DNA of 64,000 nucleotides. Origin: Amorphophallus konjac (lineage: Eukaryota; Streptophyta; Magnoliopsida; Alismatales; Araceae). Shown here piece after piece: positions 1-11,200 of the stretch. The notes beneath the pieces are model-generated. The model was not told the origin of the DNA. It made no database searches and was given only the letters and a program-made list of their open reading frames with translations. Within the stretch, counting starts at the first letter, position 1. Each line of letters opens with the position of its first letter. The stretch lies in contig CM040121.1 of NCBI GenBank assembly GCA_022559845.1, positions 511,418,566-511,482,565 on the forward strand, in the 5' to 3' direction. The translations under genes and the position numbers were made by a program.

Positions 1-285
1 TAACAGAAAATTACAATTTAGACACCAATGACATAACAAATTGATAGCTCATGAAGAGGAAATTCTAGCACTCATCACTCAGTCTCATTCCCCTCTGAGT
101 GTTGGTTTCTATCAAAATTTCTTAAAAATATTAGCAATCAACCATGTGAGCGAATCGCTCAGTAGGATTTACATCTCAAGTTCTAACATACTTTAAGTGG
201 TTTACAAGTTCATTTAGCGTAGGTAATGCTATGCATGTACACAAGTAAAAATCAATAACTATATAAAACGAGCAAGACTTCAAGA

Positions 286-361
286 ACAGTATAGAGAGAG
301 TATAGCAAGATTTCAATGTCAAGACAGTATAGAGAGAGTATAGCAAGATTTCAATGTCAAT
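286..361. repeat. Two tandem copies of a 38-bp unit
   Basis: A unit beginning ACAGTATAGAGAGAGTATAG is repeated head to tail at 286-323 and 324-361. The copies are identical apart from the last base. It lies inside the left LTR and looks like a recent slippage duplication. Confidence 0.85.
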
Positions 362-887
362 AAAGCATTTAGCAAGTTATAGATAATATTTTCTAAGAAG
401 GTAAGAACTCAAGTCAAGCAAGCAATAACGAGCACATGTATTAGGAAGTATATGTAACTGGAATTAGCTATTTTATCAATTTTCATTAAGCAAGTACTTT
501 TGCCATTCTGCGGGCCTTTAAGTCAAGTCAATCAAGTAATATCACACGACAGTAAGTGGAATGTCTAAAGTCTAGCAAGCAAGTACTCTGGTGCAATGCC
601 AAACACCGTGGTCAATAAACTCTCATGGGCACAAATACCTTCGAGTGCTCCTCCCAGGACCAGACCGGGCCCTATACGCACAGCATTGGTCATGTTTGTC
701 GACACCCACTCTCATTTATAGCCAATATCGAATTTTCAAGGTTTGACCATGTAGGATATATAAGGTGGATTTTGTAGAATGGAATTCAAGGACGTATTGT
801 TGTGTGGGGACTAACTAAGAGTAAAACCAACAACATTTGATACACGGGAAAACTAGGTGAGATCGGTGCCTTGATGGCTGCCAGACA

Positions 888-1695
888 TGTTCAGAAATGG
901 CACCCTCACAGAGGGGTGCCCCTTTCTGTGGACTTTACAAGGGTTGGGGAGGCCAGTCAGGGTGTGAATGGCGCCTCCGTAGCTGCCATGTTTCCGTAAA
1001 TGACACTTGGATACAGGGCGCACCATTCAGGGGTTTTAAGGTTTCGGAAAAATCAGAAATCATCACTTTTGTGAATAGTGACCAAGCAGTGGTCGCTATT
1101 TAAAGAAATAGCGACCAAACAGTGGTCGCTATTTCCTTTTTCACGTATAGCGACAATTTGATTGGTCGTTGTTTCTTGTGAATAGCGACCAAATAGTGGT
1201 CGCTATTTCTTTTTCATGTATAGCGACCACATAATTGGTTGCTATTTCTTTGAATAGCGACCAACCAGTGGTCGCTATTTCTTTATTTTTATTTTTTATT
1301 TTTCATGTATGTAGCTGTTTGTTGAGGGAAATAGCGCCCGTTTCTGGGGTCATGTTTCAAGTGAATGGCGCCCTGGTCAGGGGCGCCCTTCACTCAGGGT
1401 TATATATGCACCGGGCATGTGCGTTCATAGACTCAAATTACTGTTCATAATTTCAAGGTTTCTCAAAATCTAGAAGGAATAACATGGACAGTTAGAGAAA
1501 ATTATCAAGATCATGGAATTGTACTCATGCATTAGTTTTATGTTTTAGTTTCTCAGATATTAAATTTTATAATATGGTGATTATATTTTATAGAAAATGA
1601 AATAACGACTGCATATGCAGTCTTCATTTAAATGGCGCCCCTGCCTGGGGCGCCCCATCATGAAATGACGCCCAGGTGGGGGTCGCCCTATTCCT
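888..1695. repeat. Array of short inverted repeats (hairpins) in the left LTR
   Basis: About a dozen short palindromes lie in this interval. The clearest are 1106-1116 with 1124-1134 (11-bp perfect stem AAATAGCGACC/GGTCGCTATTT), 1181-1190 with 1198-1207, 1253-1262 with 1270-1279 (stem AATAGCGACC), and 1634-1641 with 1647-1654 (stem GGCGCCCC). Stem cores change between GCGACC, GCGCCC and GGCACCC, and the second arm changes to match. Loops are about 5-8 bases. Confidence 0.85.
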
Positions 1696-1728
1696 GAAGG
1701 CTGAATTGTTTAATTTCTGTAAAATACG

Positions 1729-1893
1729 TTATATCTATTTGCTAAACATGCTATATATTTTATGAGAAACATGTTGTATATATGTTATATCTATTTGCTA
1801 AACATGCTATATATTTTATGACAAACATGTTGTATATACATTATATCTATTTGCTAAACATGCTATATATTTTATGAGAAATATGCTGTATAC
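1729..1893. repeat. Three tandem copies of a ~55-bp AT-rich unit
   Basis: Each unit begins TTATATCTATTTGCTAAACA, continues with GCTATATATTTTATGA and ends near ATGTTGTATATA. Copies start near 1730, 1785 and 1841. Degenerate fragments continue to about 2260. The array is internal to the left LTR. Confidence 0.8.
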
Positions 1894-3104
1894 TTGTGTA
1901 AGTTAGCCTTTTGTAAAAATAGGTGATGGCTAATTCTTTGTAACGGGATATGTATTTAGATCATGGAAACTATCAGGTGGCGTAACTGATCTACGTGAAA
2001 CATGCTGTAATCATGCTATAACATGCTATATATATTCTATGAAAATATACTGTGTATAACAGGATATGTGTTTAGATCAGGGGAAACTAGCAGGTGGTAT
2101 TTGATCTACGATGATATATATATTCTATGAAAATATGATATTATGTAAAATTATGGAAGATAACAGGTTTACGTAAAACATGGTAAAACCAGGTGGTATT
2201 TGATCTATATATTCTATGAAAAATATGATGTATAATCATGGGAAAACATGGTGTATATTTATGTACGGTAGGTTTTAGTGAAATATGTGATGACTAATTC
2301 TGTGTAGCAGGATGTATTTAAATCATGTAAGCTAACTGGTAAGCTAACATGTTGCGTTCAGAGACTCATGTTAATGTTCAAAATTTATAGGGTTCTCAGA
2401 ATCTAGAAGTATTAGCATGGATAGGTAAGAGAAATTGTCAGGATCACAGATTCATGATCATGCATTGGTTTCAAGTTGTAGTTTCTCTGATATAAAACCT
2501 TTAACATGGTGGTTGAAATATTACAGAAAAGGAAGTAACCAGTCGTTGTTTAAATGGCACACTACATGATTTTGAAACATGATCTGTATTAGATCTGATG
2601 CATCTATTCAGCGTAAAAGAGGTCGGTAAAACAGGTAACAAGGAGATTTAGCTTAACATGTAGTTAGATTTTGGTAGGCGAACAGATTAACTAGGTAGGC
2701 TAACAGATTAACTAACAGATTACGTTGATTTATGTAAAAACATGATAAACCTTGTTGTAAACATGCTATATCACATGGAGATAGAACTAATACTAATTGT
2801 GCATGCTAATTTATCCTAGATTAGCTACTAATTTGGTTAAAGCTTGAGAAGACCTACCTCCTGAGATGACAGACTTGGTACATGTAGCTCCCTTCTCTCC
2901 TCTGCAAGCTTCAAAGAATGTTCCCATGTTCTCTGCAGCAAGCCTCAGAATAACCGAGATAGAAGGGGTCTCTGCTTCAATAGAGGGGTATATTATAAGG
3001 ATGTTAGGTAGACATGAGGGGAACCAGATCCTAAATAATAGCATCCATAGTGCGATGCCAACTCAAACAGACTATTTATGTCTTAAAATCACAAAAATTG
3101 TCGG

Positions 3105-3540
3105 ATGAGAAATGGCACCCAAGAGAGGGTCGTGTCTTCTGGCATGGGGGCGTAGTATTCATAAGTTAAGATTTCCAGGTTAAACTTCAAAGATTTTTAT
3201 CTTTAAAAATTGATGGAGTCACTTTGCAAAATTTCATGACTAAGATCCTTTCATTTTTCTCTTATTTTACATATAATTTATTTCTTAAAATTTATTTTAA
3301 ATAAAAAATGACACTATTCATGTTTTAGGAAATAACGACATGATATAAGTCATTATTTGGTGAATAACGACCATTGCATTGCATGGTCGTTACTTCTTTT
3401 GGCCCCTTTTCCTATCACCTTCTAAGGATCGAAATTGTAGATATATCCTTTCAAACCTTATATATCTACTTTAATTGAATAATGACACCTTGCATGTCGT
3501 TATTTCATGAACAACGACCCAACAAATGGTCGTGATTTTA
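3105..3540. repeat. Second hairpin cluster in the left LTR
   Basis: Four to five further palindromes follow the same pattern. The best is 3365-3374 with 3383-3392 (perfect 10-bp stem TAACGACCAT/ATGGTCGTTA). Others lie near 3328-3358, 3478-3506 and 3510-3538. The core is now ACGACC or ACGACA instead of the GCGACC seen 2 kb away. Confidence 0.75.
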
Positions 3541-3850
3541 AATGGAGGCTTTTCCATTCACCCTATACTGACCAAAAGTGTCTATATATCCTATCTCAAT
3601 TCCTCAATTATGTTTATCCTTTAATACCTCATATATATATCTTTATTTCTTCAAAACAAAGATGTAATGTAAAAATTGGAATATTAAATTTTCTAAATTA
3701 TTAAAATATAATTTGGCATTTTCTAAAAGTGATGTTTATTTGTTTTAATTATTAAGTGAATAGAATTAGAATATGAGTTAAATAGTTAAATGCCTTCTTT
3801 TCAAATTTTAAATGTATTCATTTCTATTTTTAAAATTCTCGGGTGTTACA

Positions 3851-4391
3851 AGAAAGTTCTTTATCGTATTCATATTATCTCCTCTGTCTCTCTGTTTAGT
3901 TGAATAACTCATTTATTTTTTTGTGTGCTTCTGGTCACTATTAAGCTCATATGGGAGCAGTTGGGTGGAACCTTGATATTGTCTGATTGACAGTAGGGTA
4001 TTCGAGCATTTGATACTCTAAGGATACTTGTTCTCTGTGAGTAAGGTCGGTATGCTGACACTATAAAGGTCAACTAGGTATATAGTTCCTGGAAAATTAG
4101 TAAAAATATTTGTTGAAACCTGAGAAGATCAGTTGGGGAGTTGACCCTAAAGAAACAATAGGTGTAACCTTTATTGAAAGGTTAAGTGGAACACCTAGAC
4201 TTATTATTGGGGACTGGACGTAGGGAAGCCAAGAAGGGCTTAGCGAAGTAGTATAAAAATCTTGGTGTTCATGTGGTGTGCCTATTCTTGATTTTATTTT
4301 TCTACTGTGCATACACTCTAATTTTTAATACGTTATTAATCTTCAAGGCACATCTATTCACCCCCCTCTAGAATGTGCTCGGCTACTAACA
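3851..4391 (+). mobile_element. Probable SIRE/Maximus-type copia LTR fragment
   Basis: The stretch ends with CTATTCACCCCCCTCTAGAA and ...GGCTACTAACA near 4391. That is the U5 terminus expected of SIRE-type LTRs, and it resembles the minus-strand end of the solo LTR at 18298. A TATA-like AGTATAAAAATCTTGGTGTTC context lies near 4250. No primer-binding site follows, so the fragment is rearranged. The assignment rests on terminal motifs only. Confidence 0.4.
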
Positions 4392-4439
4392 GAAGATGAG
4401 CTTTAGGCTCTTCAGTAGACTAAGACTAGACTTATCTTG

Positions 4440-5861
4440 TTCCACTTCCTTCTGGTGTTTCTCCTATCAACTACAAGTGGATTTACAAGATCAAGACTAA
4501 GTCTGATGGTAACATTAAGCGTCATAAGGATCAACTTGTGGCACAAGATTTCACTTAGGAGTATGGTATTAATCATGAGGAGACTTTAGCTCCGATGACC
4601 AAAATGACTACTGTTCGCACTCTCCTTGCTATTGCGGCTGTTCGTCAATGACCTATTTCAGCTTGATATGAAGAATGCTTTTCTTCACGATGACTTTTCT
4701 GAGGTAGTCCACATGCAGCCTCCTCCTAGTCTTTCAACATCACCACTCCATGTCAGTTGACTTCGCAAGGCCATATACAAACACAAACATGCCCCCGCGC
4801 TTGGTTTGAGAGGTTCCGTCAGGTTGTTCTTGATGCTGATTTTTAGGAGAGTGCAAAGGATTATGCTCTTTTTGTTTGTGAATCTCCTCTTGATCCTGCT
4901 ATTCTTCTTCTCTATGTTGACGACATGATCATTACTAGAGATGATGTTACTACTATTGCCTATCTTAAGCACCGCCTCCATCAACAATTCAAGATGACGA
5001 ACCTTGAGCCCTTGTGATATTTTCTTGGTCTTGAGGTCGTCTACTCCTCTCGAGGTTATTTATTGTCTCAGCAAAAGTATATCAGTAACATTCTTTAGCG
5101 TTCTGCTCTCTCTGATTCTCACACAACTGACACTCCTATGGAGCTTCATCCGTCCGATGGTATTCCTTTAGATGATCCTACATACTATCGTCAGTTTGTT
5201 AGGGCTTTGGTGTATTTGATTATTTCTCTTCCTAACATTGCCTATGTTGTTCATGTCCTGAGTCAGTTTATCTGTGCACTTACTTCAGTTCACTTTGCTA
5301 CCCTTTTGCGTGTACTTTGGTATCTTTGTGGCACTATTTGACGCTCCTTATTTATGTCATCCACAATCACATTAGAGATTCGTGCTTATTCAGATGTTGA
5401 CTGGACTGATGATCCCACTGATCGTCATTCTACCATTGGCTTCTATATTTTTCTCGACTCATCTCTTATTTTATGACGAAGTAAGAAGCAAGATGTTGTC
5501 TCTCGCTCTAGCAATGAGACTAAGTATCGTGCCATGGCGCACACCTCTGCTGAGATCATCTGACTTTGTCACCTTCTTCATGCTTTCGAGGTCAACTCTT
5601 CAGCTCCCAAACCTTTTTATTGTGACAACCGGAGTTCACTGCAGATCGCAGGCAATCCAATCTTTCATGAATGGACCAAGCATATTGAGATTGATTGTCA
5701 TGTTGTTTGCCACCAGTATCTCTCTGGTATTTTGTCCCTTCCTCACATTTTCTCCTCAGAGCAACTTGCTGATCTCTTCACAAAGTCTTAAACGACTCTG
5801 CGCTTCAGGGAACTCATTGATAAACTCTCGGTATATGATCCCCCATGAGTTTGAGGGAGGG
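4440..5861 (+). pseudogene. Ty1/copia pol pseudogene (reverse transcriptase and RNase H)
   Basis: The translated + strand shows the C-terminal half of a Ty1/copia polyprotein, broken by many stops and frameshifts. In order I see: the RT start (YKWIYKIKTKSDGNIKRHK, near 4475), the 'LDMKNAFLH' region (near 4660), the RT catalytic motif YVDDM (about 4913-4927), 'YFLGLEV' (near 5022), the 'SALPNIAYVV'-type stretch (near 5230), the RNase H-like 'YRAMAHTSAE' (near 5525) and the terminal '[10 protein letters not shown]' (near 5763). Integrase and gag are absent. A polypurine tract (GAGTTTGAGGGAGGG, 5847-5861) sits directly before a TGTTAATAG LTR start, as expected at a copia 3' end. This is an old, non-functional fragment. 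Confidence 0.9.
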
Positions 5862-6045
5862 TGTTAATAGAAGGATCCTCCAAATCCTTTTAGGATCGCT
5901 CTTTCTTTGTATATGTTTTCACTATTTCCCTTATATTCCTTCTTCCTCTATTGCTATACTTTGTATCTATTAGGAATAAGACATTGGCCTTTGGCTTTGC
6001 CCTCCTTTGGGGGTATTATACTTTTATATATTGCACATACATACC
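5862..6045 (+). mobile_element. Start of the copia 3' LTR, truncated
   Basis: It begins TGTTAATAGAAGGATCC immediately after the polypurine tract, and contains an AT-rich promoter-like stretch (ATACTTTTATATATTGCAC near 6019-6037). Homology to the hAT transposase starts directly afterwards, so the LTR is cut off by the hAT sequence or by a deletion. Confidence 0.65.
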
Positions 6046-6049
6046 ATGG

Positions 6050-7425
6050 GAGAGACCAATATCTATATCAAGAATACGTGGTCAAGGATATGATGGAGCA
6101 AGTAATATGTGTGGTGAGTTGAATGGGCTTAAAACACTTATTATGAGAGAGAATGAATGTGCTTATTATATCCATTATTTTGCACATCAGCTTCAATTAG
6201 CAACAGTTGCAGTTGCTAAATCTCATATAGAAATTACTCTATTTTTCAATTTAGTTGCTATGTTATTCAATGTTGCTGGAGCTTCATGTAAGCGGTATGA
6301 TCAACTCCGAGAAAAATAAGCTACAGAAATTACTAAAGCTCTTGAAATTGGTGAACTTGAAAGTGTGAGAGGTTTAAATCAAGAGAGAAGCTTAAAAAGA
6401 ACAGGGGATACTCGTTGGGGTTGTCATTATAATGTAATGGTTAATTTGATCTCTATGTTTGCATCTATACTTGATGTGGTTGAGACTGTGATGAAAGATG
6501 GTTCAAATTCAGAGCAAAGGGCTGAAGCATATGTGCTATTGGAGTCAATTAAGACGTATGCTTTTGTGTTTAATCTCCTTTTAATGAAAAATCTCTTAGG
6601 AATAACAAATGAGCTATCACAAGCACTGCAACGGAAAGATCAAGATATTGATAATGCTATGAAGTTAGTTGGCATCTCAAAATAATGGATGCAAACAATG
6701 AGAAATGGTGGGTGAGATTCTCATTTGTTAGAGATTTCATCTTTTTGTGCAAAATATGAGATTGGAATTCCTAATATAGATGATATTTTTATGCCTAGAG
6801 GACGTTCAAGACGAAGAGCTCAACAAATTACAAATTTACATTACTATCGTGTTGAGTTATTTTATTCAGTTTTAATATGTAACTCCAAAAACTTAATAGT
6901 CGATTCAACGAAGTAAACACCAAGCTATTACTCTGTCTATCATACTTGAATCTAGAAAGATCATTTGTAACCTATAATAAAGAAAGGTTAATCAAATTTG
7001 CTGAGTTCTCTTATGTGCAAGTATAAGCACTTGATAATCAGTTAGAGACTTATATAATTGACATGCGATCTGATGCTGGTTTTACTCAACTGGTTGGAAT
7101 TACAGAACTTGCTGAAAGGATGGTTGAAAAGAGAAAAGATATTATCTATCCATTAGTTTATTTGTTGTTGACATTAACATTGACTTTACCGGTTGCTACA
7201 GCCACTGTGGAGTGAGCATTTTCAGCAATGAGAATTGTGAAGAATCGATTGTGCAATAGAATGGGTGATCAATGGATGAATGATAATTTAGTGACATATA
7301 TTGAGAAAGAGATATTCGAGAGCATTGACAATGAGGTAATAATGCAACACTTTCAGAATATGAAGACCCGTCGTGGACAACATACTTGTAAAATATCTTC
7401 TATATATTTGAATGAAAATGAATAA
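6050..7425 (+). pseudogene. hAT-superfamily transposase pseudogene (TTF-type/ZMYM1-like)
   Basis: Broken reading frames together match the DUF4371 plus hAT C-terminal dimerisation type of plant transposase, often annotated as zinc finger MYM-type protein 1-like. Recognisable blocks are 'RGQGYDGASNMCGE' (near 6080), 'CAYYIHYFAHQLQLA' (near 6162), 'GDTRWGCHYN' (near 6400), 'GITNELSQALQRKDQDI' (near 6598) and 'PRGRSRRRAQQITNLHYYRVELF' in part (near 6795). The dimerisation segment is 'TATVE-AFSAMRIVKNR' (near 7198, with an in-frame TGA) followed by 'GDQWMNDNLVTYIEKEIF'. The N-terminal zinc finger is missing. About ten stops or frameshifts make it non-functional. The non-coding tail CTGACTCCGCCACTG near 7470-7483 looks like the element's terminus. 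Confidence 0.88.
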
Positions 7426-7483
7426 TTTTTATTATATTAATTTTATTTTGCCCCCTTCCAAATATTCCTGACTCCGCCACTGA
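7426..7483 (+). mobile_element. 3' end of the hAT element
   Basis: A short AT-rich tail follows the transposase stop and ends ACTCCGCCACTG, a terminus common for this hAT group. I could not find the matching left terminus because the 5' half is deleted. Confidence 0.5.
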
Positions 7484-7551
7484 TTGCTAGCGTTATTACA
7501 TTACTGATAACACATTAATGACTTGCATTATATGAATTGTCCGTGCACTAA

Positions 7552-7838
7552 GGCCGCGTTTGGAGAGGAGATGGGCGGGGATTCCAATCATTGGAATCCC
7601 TGACCAACTTTAAGCGTTTTCAAGTGAACACGGTAATACATTGGCTTTGGTGTAAAGTTGATTGTCAAATGAGAGAGAAGATAGGCACAAACACATTGCA
7701 TTTCTTTAATTCGTAGAAGTTTCCTGTAACTTGTTTACGGAGATTTTAAATGATTAAAAATCTCCGACATTTGCATCGAAAGTGAGAAAGGTGATTTTAA
7801 GGATTATAGATAAGCCTATCTCCTCTCTAGACGCAGCC
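7552..7838. mobile_element. 287-bp MITE just upstream of profilin
   Basis: Terminal inverted repeats of about 24 bp flank the segment. The left begins GGCCGCGTTTGGAGAGGAGA at 7552. The right, reverse-complemented from 7838, begins GGCTGCGTCTAGAGAGGAGA. The interior is non-coding. Flanks TAA (left) and AAT (right) do not give a clean duplication, so the superfamily is undecided. It ends 332 bp upstream of the profilin ATG and so may form part of the promoter. Confidence 0.7.
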
Positions 7839-8103
7839 AATGTGATTCCTGTGTTAACAGGTATTAATCTCCTCCTAAGAGAACGAATCCCAATTTCATA
7901 AGGAGGGTCGTCGATCGTATTGACGGGGTATCATGTGATTTCTGTAATTATCCAGTAAGATGAGGAATTGGAAGCAAATCGCGACCGCAATTATTGCGTC
8001 TGGCGCCGCCCAAACGGGCACCTCGGCGCAACTTGGCGTAGGCGCTCCCTGCGGCTTTGCGTGCTTGCGAGGCGGAAAAAGAGCGAGAAGTAGAAGGCCG
8101 CAG

Positions 8104-8145
<42 letters not shown>

Positions 8146-8170
8146 GGAGAAGCCGCTCGGAGGTCCGGAG
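7839..8170 (+). promoter_or_regulatory. Presumed profilin promoter and 5' leader
   Basis: The 332 bp between the MITE and the profilin ATG turn sharply GC-rich after about 7980, as is common around the first exon of housekeeping plant genes. No good TATA box is visible. A (GA)n run at about 8107-8139 lies roughly 30 bases upstream of the ATG and is probably in the 5' UTR. Such GA tracts are known targets of plant GAGA-binding BPC proteins. The transcription start cannot be fixed from sequence alone. Confidence 0.5.
8107..8139. repeat. (GA)n microsatellite in the profilin leader
   Basis: An uninterrupted GA dinucleotide run of about 16 repeats ends about 30 bases before the profilin start codon. 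Confidence 0.95.
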
Positions 8171-8296
8171 ATGTCGTGGCAACCCTACGTCGATGACCAC
8201 CTCATGTACGAGCTCGAGGGCGGCCACACCCTCACGGCCGCCGCGATCATAGGGCACGACGGCAGCGTCTGGGCCCAGAGCGAGTCCTTTCCCCAG
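8171..8296 (+). CDS. PRF: Profilin exon 1 (codons 1-42)
   Basis: This GC-rich exon runs from ATG to CCCCAG followed by the donor GTGAGC. The start is fixed by the invariant N-terminus MSWQ. An extra Thr-containing stretch ([10 protein letters not shown]) makes this exon one codon longer than in many plant profilins. Confidence 0.95.
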
Positions 8297-11200
8297 GTGA
8301 GCTGTGTGTGTGTGTCGCGGTCGCTCTGTTTCGACCTGAATTGCATTCGTGATAATCCCTTGATGCATAGTGGTGCTGGTTTCCTTCGATTAGGGGTGGT
8401 CAGTGGGATGGCTTCTTTGTTACGTCTTTGCGACCAGTCTAGTGGTCTCTGTGATTTCCGGTTGGTGACTGGGGATTGGTTTAGGCGGGACTTTGATGTT
8501 ATTTGCGGCAGCGCATGATTGTTGCGTAATTTTTCTTCATTAATCTTGGGAAAGTTTACATTTTTATTTGAGAAAGTCTTGTTAGAGTTTGATGGGAAGT
8601 TAGAGAGCCAGGATGTGGATGTGATTGCATGTAAACAGTGTTTGCTGGTTGTGATTTGGTTGGATATTGGCGCTCTATTTGTCTTATTATTGCCATAAAG
8701 ATATGTTAAGTGAGGTGGGTGGCATGCTGATGCCATTTTGCAAATTTACTTAACTTGTCCCATTATTGCTGCCCACTTTCTTTTGCCATCAAAGGTGGTT
8801 ACTTTCATCCGCGGAAAATCATTCCTTTTCGTAGTTTACCAGCATTAATCAAGTTCATTGTTATAAAGTAAAGTAATGTTGGGGATGTATCCTTTTTTTA
8901 AAAATGAATGGTAGAAACATGAATCAGACTTACTTATGCAGCTGCACCTATTTCTTTTCTGTTTTTCCATTGCCATCTTATGGTGGCACACTCAGATGGT
9001 TGCATATTCTTGGACTGAGGACTGAACACCGAGTAAGCCTGGTGCCTCATACATATACAGGTGGTTCTGTTCTGTTTGTGGGATGAGTGGATTGTGAATA
9101 TACGGTTTTCACTTATTTCAAAAGCTTGACTGTTATTTTCAAGTGTACTGCAGGAACAAGGGAAAAACTTAGTTCCAGAATAGAGTAGTTTTTTCCTGGC
9201 ATAATCCAACTGATTCTTCAACTGGAGCTCTTGTTTGGATTACCACCTTGTTAGCCTTTCTAGGGCAAGAGAAGTACCCTCCAAATCTCACAGTCCTGGC
9301 ATTGGCAGTTTTAGATCTACTTAACATTATGTCAGCTGGAGTTCTTTGTGTAAGCAAGACTCTGATGATCGTAGGAAGTTAATTGAGAGGTGAGATGGCT
9401 TATGGGAGTCTGACCTGAGGCAAACCTATACTTTGTCATATCGTGAAATACCTTGAAGAGAAGGAATCCATCTATTAATTTTATGGTTTTAATCAGACAA
9501 TTGTTAAAAATGAAATGGATCAATTGTATCTGGTAAAATCTCCAGCTTTAAAGGATTTTGACTTTGACAACAATTAACTAATAATCTGTCACATGGATGA
9601 CTTCCGACTTGTGATAGACTCGCGCACTTCCAGCAAGATATACCCACTCGTTGCTACTTGTGTGGGGATGAAGGGGAGACCATGGACCACCTTTTCGCAT
9701 GTTGCTCTTACTCTCAGGAGATATGGACTAAGCTTGCCAACGCAACCTAGTGTGCTATTGATCCCCTGACTAGTGTGTTTGACTTGATGAGACATTGGCA
9801 TAGGAAGTGGGCTCTTAAGGGTGACAGAGTTATCTGATGGCTCATCCTACACGCCACACTTTGGGCATTATGGAGAAAAAGGAACAACAAAATCTTTAGA
9901 AGAGAAGCGAGACCGACGGTAGGGTGGTCTCTTTCATTTGTGAGAGAGTGAGGGAGTGGACTGAACATAAATATAAACTTGATTCTCACAATTCTTATGT
10001 TTTTGGCTTGTTGGGGGGATAAGGTGGATCACACCCCCTTGTGTGTTTTTGTTTTGTTTGTATAGGGAACTTTTGGGAGCACATTGACCATACTTGTACA
10101 TTACTTCTTTTACTTTTAATACAATGGTGGTACCATCAACTTTCAAAATAACTAATAATCTGAATACCTCAATTGCGTACAGGAGGCAACTGGATTATGA
10201 TCTCTAAATGCAGATCCTAGAAGCTCCTTCTATCAACTGTAACACCATCCCAATGTTGATGTCAATTATTTTATGAGACGTGCGATCCAATAGACAAAGG
10301 CTTAGTGATCCAAGATCATGCTTGTATAATATTATAGACAAACTCAAGACGATACCATATTATTAAAAATAATAAAATATCATGTGATCCGGAATGAGTC
10401 ATAAGCTGATATTCCAACTCTTTAAGTGAATCACAATCCACTATCAATGCTGACATTCTCAAGCTGCTACTTTAAGTAACTTATTGTTTCACGAGGAAAA
10501 TTAATTTATAAAATCCATTCGTTGGATAAATATGCACGAATTTTAGCTAATTAATTAGCATGTATACTAGTAATTTCGCGAGTTGACTTTATCAGACGAT
10601 TTAGAGTTCGTGCGTCGGACCTTTCCCCACCTACTATAGTCAGTGTTAATTTACATCGATTCGAACACCTTTGATTAACCGCCAGAGATCTCTTTTAACC
10701 TTCACAACCTCTGTTGTGATATCGAGGACTTTGTTTGAGAGGGACTTCTCTGCCCGAAGGCAAGGGTATATTTGCAATAGTTAATATCTTTAATGGATTC
10801 AAGAGCATACACTTAATTTCCCATGCCTAGGGTATATTCACAATTTTTCTTCAAACTAGGGTTTATTTGCACCTTTCCTTACACTAGGGTTTATTTGTAA
10901 ATTTTTCTTAAATGAGAGTAAAATCACAATTTCAGCACAACCAAGACATTCTTGTGCAATTTTTTAGGTTTTCTGGATTTTCCTGTATCTTCCTGAGCTC
11001 TTATGCAATTTTGCAAAGGTTCGGGGTAAAATTGCAATTTGTTAATTTTCTGAACAAAACAAAGATTCTTCCCACATTTGGAAGACATGTTTGCAAACTT
11101 GAACCTTTTCCTTGAATTTTTAAAAATTTCAAGATTTTTTCTGAATTACATGGGTATTTATACAATTTGACAAGACTTCGGGATATAAATGTAATTTAAG

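Larger units (their letters stand above)
1..3850 (-). mobile_element. Partial LTR of a Ty3/Gypsy chromovirus (Tekay/Del-like)
   Basis: This AT-rich, non-coding stretch ends on the + strand with ...CTCGGGTGTTACA at 3850. Read on the minus strand, that is the TGTAACACCCGAG start typical of plant chromovirus LTRs. No polypurine tract follows 3850, so this is the outer edge of a 5' LTR or of a solo LTR. Its other end lies outside the window. Its organisation (long, AT-rich, with arrays of short hairpins) resembles the LTR at 59014-62326, which is attached to a recognisable chromovirus pol. Both also share a short 'AAGTACTC...GCAATG' stretch (near 584 and 59746). The lineage is inferred from the LTR start and this resemblance; no coding part is in the window. 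Confidence 0.6.

Noticed and set aside
8057..8518. 153-codon frame overlapping profilin exon 1
   Set aside because: It is in a different frame from profilin, runs through the GA microsatellite and past the exon 1 donor, and has no recognisable domain.
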